From positions 1-64,000 of the forward strand of contig JAEDHX010000002.1 of NCBI GenBank assembly GCA_016296785.1: a DNA stretch of 64,000 nt, given 5' to 3'. The notes beneath the pieces are model-generated. The model was not told the origin of the DNA, did no database searches, and was given only the letters and a program-made list of their open reading frames with translations. The stretch's first letter is position 1; each line of letters begins with the position of its first letter. Source of the stretch: Coprococcus sp. GTDB taxonomy: Bacteria > Bacillota > Clostridia > Lachnospirales > Lachnospiraceae. The position numbers and the translations under genes are program-made. Below, piece by piece: positions 36,575 through 45,748 of this stretch.

Positions 36575-37441
36575 ATGGGAAACAAAAAAGAAGTTGGCGG
36601 CTGTCGCCAGATGTTAATAATGATGCAGCGTAATTTTGAAATAATAATAAATAATAAAGCAAAGCTTATGATGATTGCATTGTTTCCTATTGTAATCGGA
36701 TTATTGCTGTCTTATGTATCTAGGAAGAATACATTTGAATGCTTTGAGAATGCCTCATCTGCATTATTTGCAATTACAAGTGCAGTAATTTATATTGGAA
36801 TGTTTAACTCACTAACTGAGATTTGCAAGGAAAGAAGTATAGTAAAAAGAGAATATATGACTAATATGAAGATTCCTTCATACATAATGTCTATTCTTTT
36901 GGTTCAGGCTATTATTTGTCTTATCCAAAGTGCAATGCTTACAGGTATATGCTATACGTTACTTGATTTTCCGTCATCTAACCTTTTGTTTAGTGGTGGT
37001 TCCTTTATTAAGTATTATATTAGTGTATTTTTAATTATGTATGCAGCTGATGCGATGGGTATGCTTATTTCATCAATAGTAAAGACAAATGAAATAGCTA
37101 ACCTTATTGCTCCAATAATAATTATTGTACAGCTTGTTCTTTCTGGCGTATTATTCAAGGTTGATGGCGGAGTAATGGAGGTAGTATCAAAATTCACAAT
37201 TAGCCACTGGGGAATGTCAGCACTTGGAAGAACAGCTCATTTAAATGGAATGATAACAAGAGCAGTATTTGAAGATGAAACAGGACGTTTACAGTCAATA
37301 ATGCCTACAATAAGTGAGAGTACATATGATGCCATTGGCTCAGAGTTGTTACTTGTGTGGCTTATCTTATTGTTATTCATTGTAGTGTTTGCAATACTAA
37401 GCATGCTGTTTTTAAGAAGAATTGAGAAGGATGCGAGATAA
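36575..37441 (+). CDS. ABC-2 type permease of the FHA-ABC transporter
   Basis: A 288-aa membrane protein with six helices. N-terminal cytoplasmic stretch CRQMLIMMQRNFEIIINNKAK is the connecting-helix region of ABCG-like permeases. Helices lie at residues ~33-50, 62-82, 108-135, 145-170, 175-195 and 263-283. There is a larger external loop before the last helix (~200-260). It starts 4 nt after the ATPase stop, with GGAG upstream, so the two are translated together. The substrate is unknown. Compared with ABCG full transporters the ATPase is a separate, FHA-decorated polypeptide. Confidence 0.85.
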   Translation: MGNKKEVGGCRQMLIMMQRNFEIIINNKAKLMMIALFPIVIGLLLSYVSRKNTFECFENASSALFAITSAVIYIGMFNSLTEICKERSIVKREYMTNMKIPSYIMSILLVQAIICLIQSAMLTGICYTLLDFPSSNLLFSGGSFIKYYISVFLIMYAADAMGMLISSIVKTNEIANLIAPIIIIVQLVLSGVLFKVDGGVMEVVSKFTISHWGMSALGRTAHLNGMITRAVFEDETGRLQSIMPTISESTYDAIGSELLLVWLILLLFIVVFAILSMLFLRRIEKDAR

Positions 37442-37442
37442 T

Positions 37443-38951
37443 ATGAAATATCTGGCTACTGCTAAAACAATGCAGGAAATAGATAGACGTACAATTGAAG
37501 AAGTAGGAATACCGGGGCTTGTCCTTATGGAAAGGGCGGCCCTTAGTGTTGTAAATGAGATATGTAAGCTTGTCGCACAGGATTCACGAATACTTATTGT
37601 TGTTGAAGGTGGCAATAATGGTGGTGACGGACTTGCGGCAGGCAGGATTCTCTATGAGAGAGGCTATAGACCTGATATATATTATATAGGTGGCATTCCA
37701 AGAAAGAGTGATAGCTTTGTACAGCAGATGAATATCATTAGACATATGGATATTCCTATATATGATGAATTACCAATAAAGGAATATGATATTATTGTTG
37801 ATGCAGTATTTGGTGTTGGCTTATCTAGAGATATTACAGGAATCCAATATGAAATAATTAACAAGTTAAATAATATGGCAGGAATAAAGCTTGCAATAGA
37901 TATTCCTTCAGGGGTAAATGCAGATACCGGCAGTTTAATGGGAATTGGATTTAGAGCTGATATTACTGTTACTTTTGGTCTTATTAAGGTTGGTATGGTT
38001 TTGTATCCGGGGAGTGATTATTGTGGCGAGGTTAGAACCTTTGATATTGGTTTCCCGAAAGAAATAATCAGACAGGAGAATATTATTACTTACACATATG
38101 ACCGCTTTGATTTATCCAAAGTACCGAAACGGAAAAATGATTCTAACAAGGGCAGCTATGGAAGAGTCGCAATTATTGCAGGAAGTCGTGATATTTCAGG
38201 CGCATTATCATTTGCGGCGAAGGCGGCATATAGAACAGGTAGCGGACTTGTTAAGGTATATACTCATGAGAATAACAGGAATATTATTGGTACTTTGGTT
38301 CCTGAAGCACTTATTATGACATATAATGATGATGAGTCGGCACTTTTATGTGCTGAAGATGCCATAAAATATGGTGATACACTTCTTATTGGCCCAGGCA
38401 TAGGAAGAGAAGGTGTATCATATATTATGGTTTCGAAAGTAATATCGGAGTATAAAAAAACATTGATTATAGATGCGGATGGGCTTAATATACTTTCTGA
38501 GAATATTGATATGCTAAAGAGAAGAAGCGGCAGTACTATAATTACTCCTCACCTGAAGGAAATGGAGCGTCTATGTAAATGCTCTGTCGGTGATATTAAG
38601 AAGAGCCTTGTGGATACCTGCAGAAGCTTTGCCGGCGAATACTCATGCATTTGCGTGTTAAAGGATGCACGTACAATTGTAAGTGATGGAACAAATGATG
38701 CTTATATTAATACAAGTGGAAACAACGGAATGTCTACCGGTGGTTCAGGAGATGTGCTTGGTGGAATAATAGCTGCATTTATCGGCATGGGTATGGAACC
38801 CTATGATGCGGCAAGGCTTGGCGTGTTTGTGCACGGGCTTGCAGGCGATTTAGCATATAAGAATAAAGGCGCTTATGGAATGATGGCAAGTGATATTATG
38901 GAATGCATTCCATATGTACTTGGAGGCAGAATAAATGGAAAAGATTTATAG
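37443..38951 (+). CDS. nnr: Bifunctional NAD(P)H-hydrate epimerase / ADP-dependent dehydratase
   Basis: A 502-aa metabolite-repair enzyme that restores damaged NADHX/NADPHX. The N-terminal epimerase (YjeF_N, residues ~1-210) has VEGGNNGGDGLAAGRIL and VDAVFGVGLSRDI. The C-terminal kinase-fold dehydratase (~225-495) has GSYGRVAIIAGSRDISGA, LIGPGIGRE, VLKDARTIV and GNNGMSTGGSGDVLGGIIAA. Both active sites appear intact. ATG 37443 lies one base after the permease stop, with AAGGA 11 nt upstream inside that gene. The alr start overlaps its end by 17 nt. Confidence 0.94.
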   Translation: MKYLATAKTMQEIDRRTIEEVGIPGLVLMERAALSVVNEICKLVAQDSRILIVVEGGNNGGDGLAAGRILYERGYRPDIYYIGGIPRKSDSFVQQMNIIRHMDIPIYDELPIKEYDIIVDAVFGVGLSRDITGIQYEIINKLNNMAGIKLAIDIPSGVNADTGSLMGIGFRADITVTFGLIKVGMVLYPGSDYCGEVRTFDIGFPKEIIRQENIITYTYDRFDLSKVPKRKNDSNKGSYGRVAIIAGSRDISGALSFAAKAAYRTGSGLVKVYTHENNRNIIGTLVPEALIMTYNDDESALLCAEDAIKYGDTLLIGPGIGREGVSYIMVSKVISEYKKTLIIDADGLNILSENIDMLKRRSGSTIITPHLKEMERLCKCSVGDIKKSLVDTCRSFAGEYSCICVLKDARTIVSDGTNDAYINTSGNNGMSTGGSGDVLGGIIAAFIGMGMEPYDAARLGVFVHGLAGDLAYKNKGAYGMMASDIMECIPYVLGGRINGKDL

Positions 38952-40095
38952 AATAGAAGCTGATATTAATCTTGATAATATTAGATGGAACCTTCTTGAA
39001 ATGAAGAGACTGGCAGGTGATGATAATATGCTGCTTGCTGTTGTGAAGGCAGACGCATATGGTCATGGTGCAGTATGTGTTTCAAAGGCTATATATGATA
39101 TAGTTGATTTCTATGCTGTTGCATTTATCGAGGAAGGCATAGAGCTCATTAGAAATGGTATCGATAAGCCTATACTAATATTAGGTCATACTGATTGCTG
39201 TGACTATGAGGAGATATTATCATCAGGTATAAGACCTGCTGTATATGATGTTGAGGATTGCAGATATCTGTCTGACTTAGCTGTTTCTAAAGGACAAAAA
39301 GCAAAGATACATATTAAGATAGATACAGGAATGGGTAGGATAGGATTTCCTTGTAATGAAGCCGGAATTGAGGCTGTTAAGGAGATTAGTAATATGGATG
39401 GAGTAGAGATTGAAGGTATCTTTACTCATTATGCTAAGGCTGATGAATATGATAAAAGTGCAGCTAATAAGCAATATAAGGATTTTACATGGTTTATTGA
39501 CAGGCTGGTATCGCTTGGTATAGATATCCCAATAAGGCATATTTCTAATAGTGCCGCTATTATGGAGATGAATAACGATGGCTTTAATATGGTAAGAGCC
39601 GGTATTGTATCATATGGTTTATATCCATCCGAGGAGGTCGATAAGAGCATTACGGCACTAAGACCGGCTATGGAGCTTATATCACGCGTAATTCATGTAA
39701 AGGATGTTGCAGCGGGAACCGGAATAGGCTACGGATGGACATATGTTGCTGATAAGGATATGAAGCTTGCTACCATATCGGCAGGATATGCTGACGGATA
39801 TCCAAGGGCACAGTCAAATCTAGGAAGAGTGATAATTAACGGCTGCTATGCACCTATAGTAGGACGTGTATGTATGGATCAGTTCATGGTCGACGTAACT
39901 GATGTGCCGGATGTTAAGGTACGAGATAAGGTAATTCTTATTGGAGAAGAAGGAGATAAGAGGATTACTGTAGAAGAGGTTGCTGAGCCTGCAGCAAGCT
40001 TTAATTATGAGCTTGTGTGCAATGTATCAAGACGAGTTCCAAGAGTATATATAAGAGATGGCAGACCGGATACGGTAGTTGATTATCTGAAATAA
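38935..40095 (+). CDS. alr: Alanine racemase
   Basis: PLP enzyme making D-alanine for peptidoglycan. 386 aa. The PLP lysine lies in LAVVKADAYGHGAV (residues ~33-47). KIDTGMGRIGF (~130), RAGIVSYGLYP (~220) and the second catalytic Tyr region GIGYGWTY (~262) are visible. GYADGYPRAQSNLG and VGRVCMDQFMVDVT complete the signature. It overlaps nnr by 17 nt. Gene order nnr-alr-mazF is widespread in Firmicutes. Confidence 0.97.
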   Translation: MEKIYRIEADINLDNIRWNLLEMKRLAGDDNMLLAVVKADAYGHGAVCVSKAIYDIVDFYAVAFIEEGIELIRNGIDKPILILGHTDCCDYEEILSSGIRPAVYDVEDCRYLSDLAVSKGQKAKIHIKIDTGMGRIGFPCNEAGIEAVKEISNMDGVEIEGIFTHYAKADEYDKSAANKQYKDFTWFIDRLVSLGIDIPIRHISNSAAIMEMNNDGFNMVRAGIVSYGLYPSEEVDKSITALRPAMELISRVIHVKDVAAGTGIGYGWTYVADKDMKLATISAGYADGYPRAQSNLGRVIINGCYAPIVGRVCMDQFMVDVTDVPDVKVRDKVILIGEEGDKRITVEEVAEPAASFNYELVCNVSRRVPRVYIRDGRPDTVVDYLK

Positions 40096-40225
40096 AGATT
40101 AAGTAGTATGTGAATAATCATTCCGTTTATTGGAAATACTTTTTGTGATGACAGTCATAATATATATCATAAGTATGATAATTTATGAGTCATTACATAT
40201 AGTATTGATAAATGGGGTGAATAAT

Positions 40226-40570
40226 TTGGTAATCAGACGTGGAGATATATATTACGCTGATTTAAGACCGGTAGTTGGTTCCGAACAAGGTGGAGTAAGA
40301 CCTGTACTTATTATACAAAATGAAGCGGGCAATAAGCATAGCTCAACAGTTATATGTGCTGCAATAACAAGCAAGATGAATAAAGCCAAGCTTCCTACAC
40401 ATGTTGAGATATCAGCAGGAGGCTGTGCACTTGCTAAGGATTCCGTTATTTTGCTTGAACAGGTTAGAACTATAGATAAACAAAGGCTTAAAGAAAAGGT
40501 ATGCCATCTTGGTGATGAAGTAATTGAGAAGGTAAATAATGCACTTATGATAAGCCTTGAATTATACTAG
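40226..40570 (+). CDS. mazF: MazF/NdoA-type endoribonuclease toxin
   Basis: A 114-aa PemK/MazF-family RNase that cleaves specific mRNA sites. The start [20 protein letters not shown] and [20 protein letters not shown] are nearly diagnostic, and the C-terminus [20 protein letters not shown] fits. TTG 40226 is chosen: GGGGTGA lies 5 nt upstream, and the predicted size matches the 116-aa Bacillus NdoA. In Bacillus an antitoxin gene sits between alr and ndoA, but the 130-nt gap here cannot encode one. Confidence 0.92.
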   Translation: MVIRRGDIYYADLRPVVGSEQGGVRPVLIIQNEAGNKHSSTVICAAITSKMNKAKLPTHVEISAGGCALAKDSVILLEQVRTIDKQRLKEKVCHLGDEVIEKVNNALMISLELY

Positions 40571-40593
40571 AATAAAACGAAGAGGTGATTATA

Positions 40594-40607
40594 GGACTAG
40601 CTAGTCC
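40594..40607. repeat. 14-nt perfect palindrome between ribosome site and start of the CBS gene
   Basis: GGACTAGCTAGTCC, with AGAGGTGA 5 nt before it and the ATG 5 nt after it. Folding or protein binding here would change the distance between the ribosome site and the start codon. Confidence 0.5.
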
Positions 40608-40612
40608 ACAGT

Positions 40613-41401
40613 ATGAAGGTATTTAACAAAAAGACAGAAGAAAAGGTTGAAGAAGAAATAATTTCCATGGTAAATGAAGGAAATGAGCAGGGTCTCATTC
40701 ATGACGAAGAGATGGAAATGATAACAAATATTTTTGAGTTCTCTGATATGGAAACAAGAGATGCAATGACAGCAAGATCAAATGTTGAAGGTATTGAGCT
40801 TGGAATGTCACTTGATGAAACAATGCAGATTATGCTTGAAAGCAATTATTCAAGGTATCCTGTATATGAGGAGGATATTGATAATGTTGTAGGTGTTCTT
40901 TATTTTAAAGATCTTGTAAATGCATATCTTAAGGATAAGAGCTTGAAGATATCACAGATTATGGTCGAGCCTGTTTTTGTGCATCCTACATATAAGCTTT
41001 CAAAGCTGTTTAAGAAGATGCAGACAGGAAAGATACATATGGTTATTGTTGTTGACGAATATGGTCAGACAGAGGGCGTCATAACAATGGAAGACATATT
41101 AGAAGAAATTGTCGGTGATATTTTTGATGAATATGATGATGAAAATGACGATATTGAGAAAAAAGGTGATACCTATATTGTAAATGGCAGAGCCCTGTTA
41201 AGTGAGGTTGAAGAGATTCTTGATATCGAGTTTCCGGATGAGGATTTCCAGACCTTGAATGGATTTTTGTTATTTGAGCTTGGCAGACTGCCATATTCCG
41301 ATGAGGAAGTTGAGATAGTATATCAGGGTTATTTATTTAAGGTATGTGAATTGAATAACAAAATGATTGAGCAAGTAACGATTACTAAGGTTGAAAAATA
41401 G
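40613..41401 (+). CDS. CBS-pair / CorC-HlyC domain protein without membrane domain
   Basis: A 262-aa cytoplasmic protein. An N-terminal acidic segment leads into two CBS domains (residues ~45-175: MTARSNVEGIELGMSLDETM and IMVEPVFVHPTYKLSKLFKK) and a CorC/HlyC transporter-associated domain (~185-262: DTYIVNGRALLSEVEEILDI, LNGFLLFELGRLP). The DUF21 membrane domain of full-length family members is absent. It resembles E. coli YbeX/CorC, implicated in Mg2+/Co2+ efflux and ribosome maturation. The only plausible start is ATG 40613, since a stop lies in frame 13 nt upstream, yet the nearest ribosome site is 24 nt away, across a palindrome. Confidence 0.88.
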   Translation: MKVFNKKTEEKVEEEIISMVNEGNEQGLIHDEEMEMITNIFEFSDMETRDAMTARSNVEGIELGMSLDETMQIMLESNYSRYPVYEEDIDNVVGVLYFKDLVNAYLKDKSLKISQIMVEPVFVHPTYKLSKLFKKMQTGKIHMVIVVDEYGQTEGVITMEDILEEIVGDIFDEYDDENDDIEKKGDTYIVNGRALLSEVEEILDIEFPDEDFQTLNGFLLFELGRLPYSDEEVEIVYQGYLFKVCELNNKMIEQVTITKVEK

Positions 41402-41457
41402 AAAATAATATGGTAACATCAGTATTTGGTTAGTATTTATATTAAGGAGAAAGTGAA

Positions 41458-42198
41458 ATGTCAGGACATTCAAAATTTGCAAATATTAAACATAAGAAAG
41501 AAAAGAATGATGCTGCAAAGGGTAAGATTTTTACAATTATTGGTAAGGAAATAGTTGTTGCAGTTAAGGAAGGCGGACCTAATCCGGAGAATAACAGCAA
41601 GCTTCGTGATGTAATTGCGAAGGCTAAGGCGAATAATATGCCTAACGATACAATTAAACGTGGTATTGACCGTGCTGCAGGAGATGCTAATTCAGTAAAC
41701 TATGTAGTTAATACATACGAAGGCTATGGACCTAACGGAACAGCAATTATAGTAGATACACTTACAGATAATAAGAATAGAACAGCTGCTAATGTTCGTA
41801 ACTGCTTTACAAAGGGTGGCGGTAATGTTGGAACAACAGGCTGTGTATCATATATGTTCGATAAGAAGGGGCAGATAATTATAGCTAAGGAAGACTGTGA
41901 TATGGACGCAGATGATCTTATGATGATTGCACTTGATGCAGGCGCTGAGGATTTCGCAGAAGAGGATGACAGCTTTGAGGTTATTACGGCACCTGAGGAC
42001 TTCTCAGCAGTAAGAGAAGAGCTTGAGAAGAACAATATCAAGATGGCTGAGGCAGAAGTAACAATGATTCCTCAGAACTATGTAGATTTGACAGACCCGG
42101 ATGCAGTAAAGAAATTTACAAGAATAATAGATATGCTTGAAGAAGATGATGATGTTCAGGCAGTTTATCATAACGCTAATCTTCCGGATGAAGAATAA
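41458..42198 (+). CDS. yebC: YebC/PmpR family protein (TACO1-like)
   Basis: A 246-aa protein of the YebC family, some members of which bind DNA as regulators and others help ribosomes pass proline-rich or difficult stretches. N-terminal [20 protein letters not shown] is the signature; [19 protein letters not shown] (residues ~60-78) and [19 protein letters not shown] (~90) follow. AAGGAG lies 8 nt before the ATG. Length is normal. Isolated between a CBS gene and an ABC exporter. Confidence 0.95.
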   Translation: MSGHSKFANIKHKKEKNDAAKGKIFTIIGKEIVVAVKEGGPNPENNSKLRDVIAKAKANNMPNDTIKRGIDRAAGDANSVNYVVNTYEGYGPNGTAIIVDTLTDNKNRTAANVRNCFTKGGGNVGTTGCVSYMFDKKGQIIIAKEDCDMDADDLMMIALDAGAEDFAEEDDSFEVITAPEDFSAVREELEKNNIKMAEAEVTMIPQNYVDLTDPDAVKKFTRIIDMLEEDDDVQAVYHNANLPDEE

Positions 42199-42205
42199 AT
42201 AATAG

Positions 42206-42228
42206 GGGCTGCATTTGCAGTCCTTTTT
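42206..42228 (+). terminator. Terminator after yebC
   Basis: Compact 7-bp stem GGGCTGC / GCAGTCC (one G-U), 4-nt loop, TTTTT. Confidence 0.65.
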
Positions 42229-42249
42229 ATGATTATAGAGGTATTATTA

Positions 42250-43980
42250 ATGAAACGCATTTTGTCATATTTGAAAAGCTATAAAAAAGAAAGTATCCTG
42301 GCACCTTTATTTAAGATGCTGGAAGCCTGCTTTGAGTTATTTATCCCAATAGTAATGGCACGAATAATCGATATAGGTATAGCAAATAAGGATATGGGCT
42401 ATGTACTTAGGATGTGCCTTGTAATGGTATCACTAGGAATAATAGGTCTTGTCTGCTCGCTTACTGCCCAATATTTTTCGGCGAAGGCTGCAACAGGATT
42501 TGGTACTGCACTTAGAAATGATTTATTTAGGCATATTACAAGCCTGTCATATACAGAGATAGATAATATAGGAACATCAACGCTTCTGACCAGAATGACA
42601 AGTGATACAAATCAGATACAGACAGGAGTTAATCTTGTTCTGAGATTATTCCTTCGTTCACCATTTATTGTATTTGGTGCAATGATTATGTCATTTACAA
42701 TTGATGTAAGGTCTGCAATGACATTTGTTGTAACAATACCGCTTCTTTCGATTGTGGTATTTGGAATAATGCTTATTAGTATTCCTCTTTTTAAGAAGGT
42801 TCAGGAAAGACTTGACAGGGTAACATTACTTACCAGGGAGAATCTTTCAGGCGCAAGAGTGATTAGAGCCTTTAACAGACAGGATAAAGAGGTTGAAGAA
42901 TTTGACAGGGCAACTGATGATTTGATGGGAGTTTCGTTATTTGTTGGAAGAATATCAGCGTTTCTAAATCCTGTCACTTATGTAATCATTAATCTTGCAA
43001 CTGTAGCAATTATTTGGATTGCCGGAAAACAGACTAATAGTGGTATTATTACGCAGGGACAGGTGGTTGCGCTTGTAAACTATATGTCACAGATTCTTGT
43101 TGAGCTTGTAAAGCTTGCAAATCTTATTATTAATATAACTAAGTCTATTGCCTGTGCCAAGAGAATTAATATTGTATTTGAACAGTCACCATCAATTGTT
43201 GACGGCAAGGGTTATGATATTACCGGAACAGCTGCTAATGCACCAAGGGTTGTATTTAGTGGAGTTGATTTAAGATATGACAAGGCTAAGGAGGCGTCCT
43301 TAACTAATATAGATTTTGCAGTTAATAAAGGCGAGACAATTGGAATAATAGGTGGTACAGGTTCCGGCAAATCCTCACTTGTTAATATGATTCCAAGGTT
43401 TTATGATGCAACCAAGGGAGAAGTACTTATTGACGGAATAAATGTTAAGTCATATTCTCTTGCAGAGCTTAGAAAAAGGATAGGAGTTGTTCCCCAAAAG
43501 TGTGTATTATTCCAGGGAACAATAGCAGATAATATCAGATGGGGTAACAGGGAAGCTACTGATGAGGAAATAAATGCTGCCTTATGTGTTGCACAGGCAA
43601 AGGATTTCGTTGATGCTAAGGAAGGCGGAATTAACTATATGATTTCAGAGGGTGGTAAGAATCTGTCCGGCGGACAAAAGCAAAGGCTTACTATTGCAAG
43701 AGCAATTGTAAGAAAACCGGAGATACTGATTCTTGATGACAGCTCCTCTGCACTTGATTTTGCAACAGATGCCGCACTTAGAAAAGCAATAAAGGAATAT
43801 GCTAAGGACATGACGGTCTTTATTGTATCACAAAGAGCCTCTACCATTATGAATTCAGATAAGATAGTAGTAATGGATGATGGTGAGATAGCAGGAATAG
43901 GAACTCATATAGAGCTTCTTGCTAACTGTGAAGTATATAAAGAAATCTGCCAGTCCCAGCAGATAGAGGTGGCGTCATGA
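42250..43980 (+). CDS. ABC exporter half-transporter, degenerate ATPase site
   Basis: A 576-aa fused membrane-ATPase protein of the multidrug-exporter type. Six helices fill residues ~15-300 and the nucleotide-binding domain ~330-570. Walker A GGTGSGKSSLVN and signature NLSGGQKQRLTIARAI are good. Walker B reads ILILDDSSSALD, with Asp in place of the catalytic Glu, and the switch is VSQRAST, with Gln replacing His. This is the pattern of the non-hydrolysing partner in heterodimeric exporters such as TM287/288 or BmrCD. ATG 42250 has GAGG 9 nt upstream. It overlaps the partner gene by 4 nt (ATGA). Confidence 0.93.
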   Translation: MKRILSYLKSYKKESILAPLFKMLEACFELFIPIVMARIIDIGIANKDMGYVLRMCLVMVSLGIIGLVCSLTAQYFSAKAATGFGTALRNDLFRHITSLSYTEIDNIGTSTLLTRMTSDTNQIQTGVNLVLRLFLRSPFIVFGAMIMSFTIDVRSAMTFVVTIPLLSIVVFGIMLISIPLFKKVQERLDRVTLLTRENLSGARVIRAFNRQDKEVEEFDRATDDLMGVSLFVGRISAFLNPVTYVIINLATVAIIWIAGKQTNSGIITQGQVVALVNYMSQILVELVKLANLIINITKSIACAKRINIVFEQSPSIVDGKGYDITGTAANAPRVVFSGVDLRYDKAKEASLTNIDFAVNKGETIGIIGGTGSGKSSLVNMIPRFYDATKGEVLIDGINVKSYSLAELRKRIGVVPQKCVLFQGTIADNIRWGNREATDEEINAALCVAQAKDFVDAKEGGINYMISEGGKNLSGGQKQRLTIARAIVRKPEILILDDSSSALDFATDAALRKAIKEYAKDMTVFIVSQRASTIMNSDKIVVMDDGEIAGIGTHIELLANCEVYKEICQSQQIEVAS

Positions 43981-45722
43981 GTAATACAAAAAAGACAAAT
44001 AATAAAGCCACAATTAAAAGAATACTAAAATATATTAGAAAATATATAGTACTTGTAATTATGTCGCTTGTATGTGCTGCAGTATCTGTAGTACTGACGT
44101 TATATGCACCAATACTTATCGGACGCGGAGTAGATAAGATAGTAGGTCCTTCAAATGTTGATTTTGCAGGACTTAAGGAGATACTTATTAAACTGTGTAT
44201 TGTTGTTGCAATTACGGCAGTAGCGCAGTGGATAATGAATATCCTAAATAACAAAGTGACTTATAAGGTTGTAAATGATATCAGAACAAAAGCATATAAG
44301 AAGCTTGAGAGATTGCCACTTTCTTATATAGATTCTCATAAGCATGGAGATATAGTCAGCAGGATTATTTCTGACGTTGATCAGTTTTCAGACGGACTTC
44401 TTATGGGCTTTACGCAGCTGTTTACGGGAGTTATGACAATAATCGGTACTCTTTGTTTTATGATATCAATTAATAAGCTGATAGCGCTTATTGTTGTATG
44501 CATAACACCTGTTTCATTATTTGTGGCTGCCTTCATTGCGAAGAAGACCTATAACATGTTTATGAAGCAGTCAAGAATTAAGGGTGAGATGACCTCCCTT
44601 GTAAATGAGATGGTTGAGAATCAAAAGGTAGTTACAGCATTTTCGATGGAGGATGAGGTAAATGAACGCTTTAATGAGATAAATGGCAGGTTAAACAAGG
44701 CCTCACTTGATGCTACCTTCTTTTCTTCAACTACAAATCCGTGTACAAGATTTGTAAACAGCCTTGTATATACAGGAGTAGGCATTGTAGGCGCTATAAT
44801 GGCCATAAAAGGCTTAATATCTGTTGGACAGCTTACTAGCTTCCTTAGCTATGCAAATCAGTATACAAAGCCATTTAACGAGATTTCAGGCGTGGTTACT
44901 GAGCTCCAAAATGCACTTGCATCAGCTGCAAGAGTATTTGAGCTTATTGATGAGAAGACTGAGCTTGTTAATTCAGAAAATGCGATTGAGTTAGGAACCG
45001 TAAATGGTGATGTTCTGCTTAGCAATGTAGATTTTTCATACAACAAGGATGTAGAGCTTATTAAGAATCTTAATCTGGATATTAAGAAGGGCCAGAGAGT
45101 AGCTATAGTTGGACCTACAGGCTGCGGTAAGAGTACTGTTATCAATCTTCTTATGAGATTTTATGATGTTGATGCCGGAAGCATAAGTGTGGATGGCCAT
45201 GATATCAGAGAGGTCACAAGACGGAGTCTTAGAAGAAATTATGGAATGGTTCTTCAGGAGACCTGGCTTAAGACCGGAACAATAAGAGACAATATAGCAT
45301 ACGGAAGGCCGGAGGCGACAGATGAAGAGGTTATTGCGGCTGCAAAGCAGTCACATGCACACAGCTTTATTAAAAGACTGCCTGATGGATATGATACAGT
45401 TATTACTGAGGATGGAGGTAACCTTTCACAGGGACAGAAGCAGCTCCTTTGTATAACAAGAGTTATGCTTGATTTACCACCTATGCTTATACTTGATGAA
45501 GCTACATCATCAATTGATACAAGAACTGAAATAAGAATACAGCGTGCATTTACAAAGATGATGCAGGGAAGAACAAGCTTTGTTGTTGCTCATAGATTGT
45601 CAACTATTAAAGAGTCTGATATTATTCTTGTTATGAAGGATGGTCATATAAAAGAGCAGGGCAATCATGAAGAGCTTCTTGCAAGAGGCGGCTTCTATGC
45701 AACACTATATAATTCACGTTAG
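43977..45722 (+). CDS. ABC exporter half-transporter, canonical ATPase site
   Basis: A 581-aa partner of the preceding protein. Six helices at residues ~20-310 and ATPase domain ~335-575. Walker A GPTGCGKSTVIN, Walker B MLILDEATSSID with catalytic Glu, and H-loop VVAHRLST are intact, while its signature motif LSQGQKQLLCI deviates from LSGGQ. Since each composite site uses Walker motifs of one subunit and the signature of the other, one site is fully canonical and the other degenerate. Substrate (drug, lipid or peptide) unknown. Confidence 0.93.
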   Translation: MSNTKKTNNKATIKRILKYIRKYIVLVIMSLVCAAVSVVLTLYAPILIGRGVDKIVGPSNVDFAGLKEILIKLCIVVAITAVAQWIMNILNNKVTYKVVNDIRTKAYKKLERLPLSYIDSHKHGDIVSRIISDVDQFSDGLLMGFTQLFTGVMTIIGTLCFMISINKLIALIVVCITPVSLFVAAFIAKKTYNMFMKQSRIKGEMTSLVNEMVENQKVVTAFSMEDEVNERFNEINGRLNKASLDATFFSSTTNPCTRFVNSLVYTGVGIVGAIMAIKGLISVGQLTSFLSYANQYTKPFNEISGVVTELQNALASAARVFELIDEKTELVNSENAIELGTVNGDVLLSNVDFSYNKDVELIKNLNLDIKKGQRVAIVGPTGCGKSTVINLLMRFYDVDAGSISVDGHDIREVTRRSLRRNYGMVLQETWLKTGTIRDNIAYGRPEATDEEVIAAAKQSHAHSFIKRLPDGYDTVITEDGGNLSQGQKQLLCITRVMLDLPPMLILDEATSSIDTRTEIRIQRAFTKMMQGRTSFVVAHRLSTIKESDIILVMKDGHIKEQGNHEELLARGGFYATLYNSR

Positions 45723-45748
45723 AAATACAATTTGAGGAGTGATAATAC

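Noticed and set aside
37422..37442. Upstream TTG start for nnr, giving a 7-residue extension
   Set aside because: Lies inside the permease end with no ribosome site; ATG 37443 fits the family N-terminus better.
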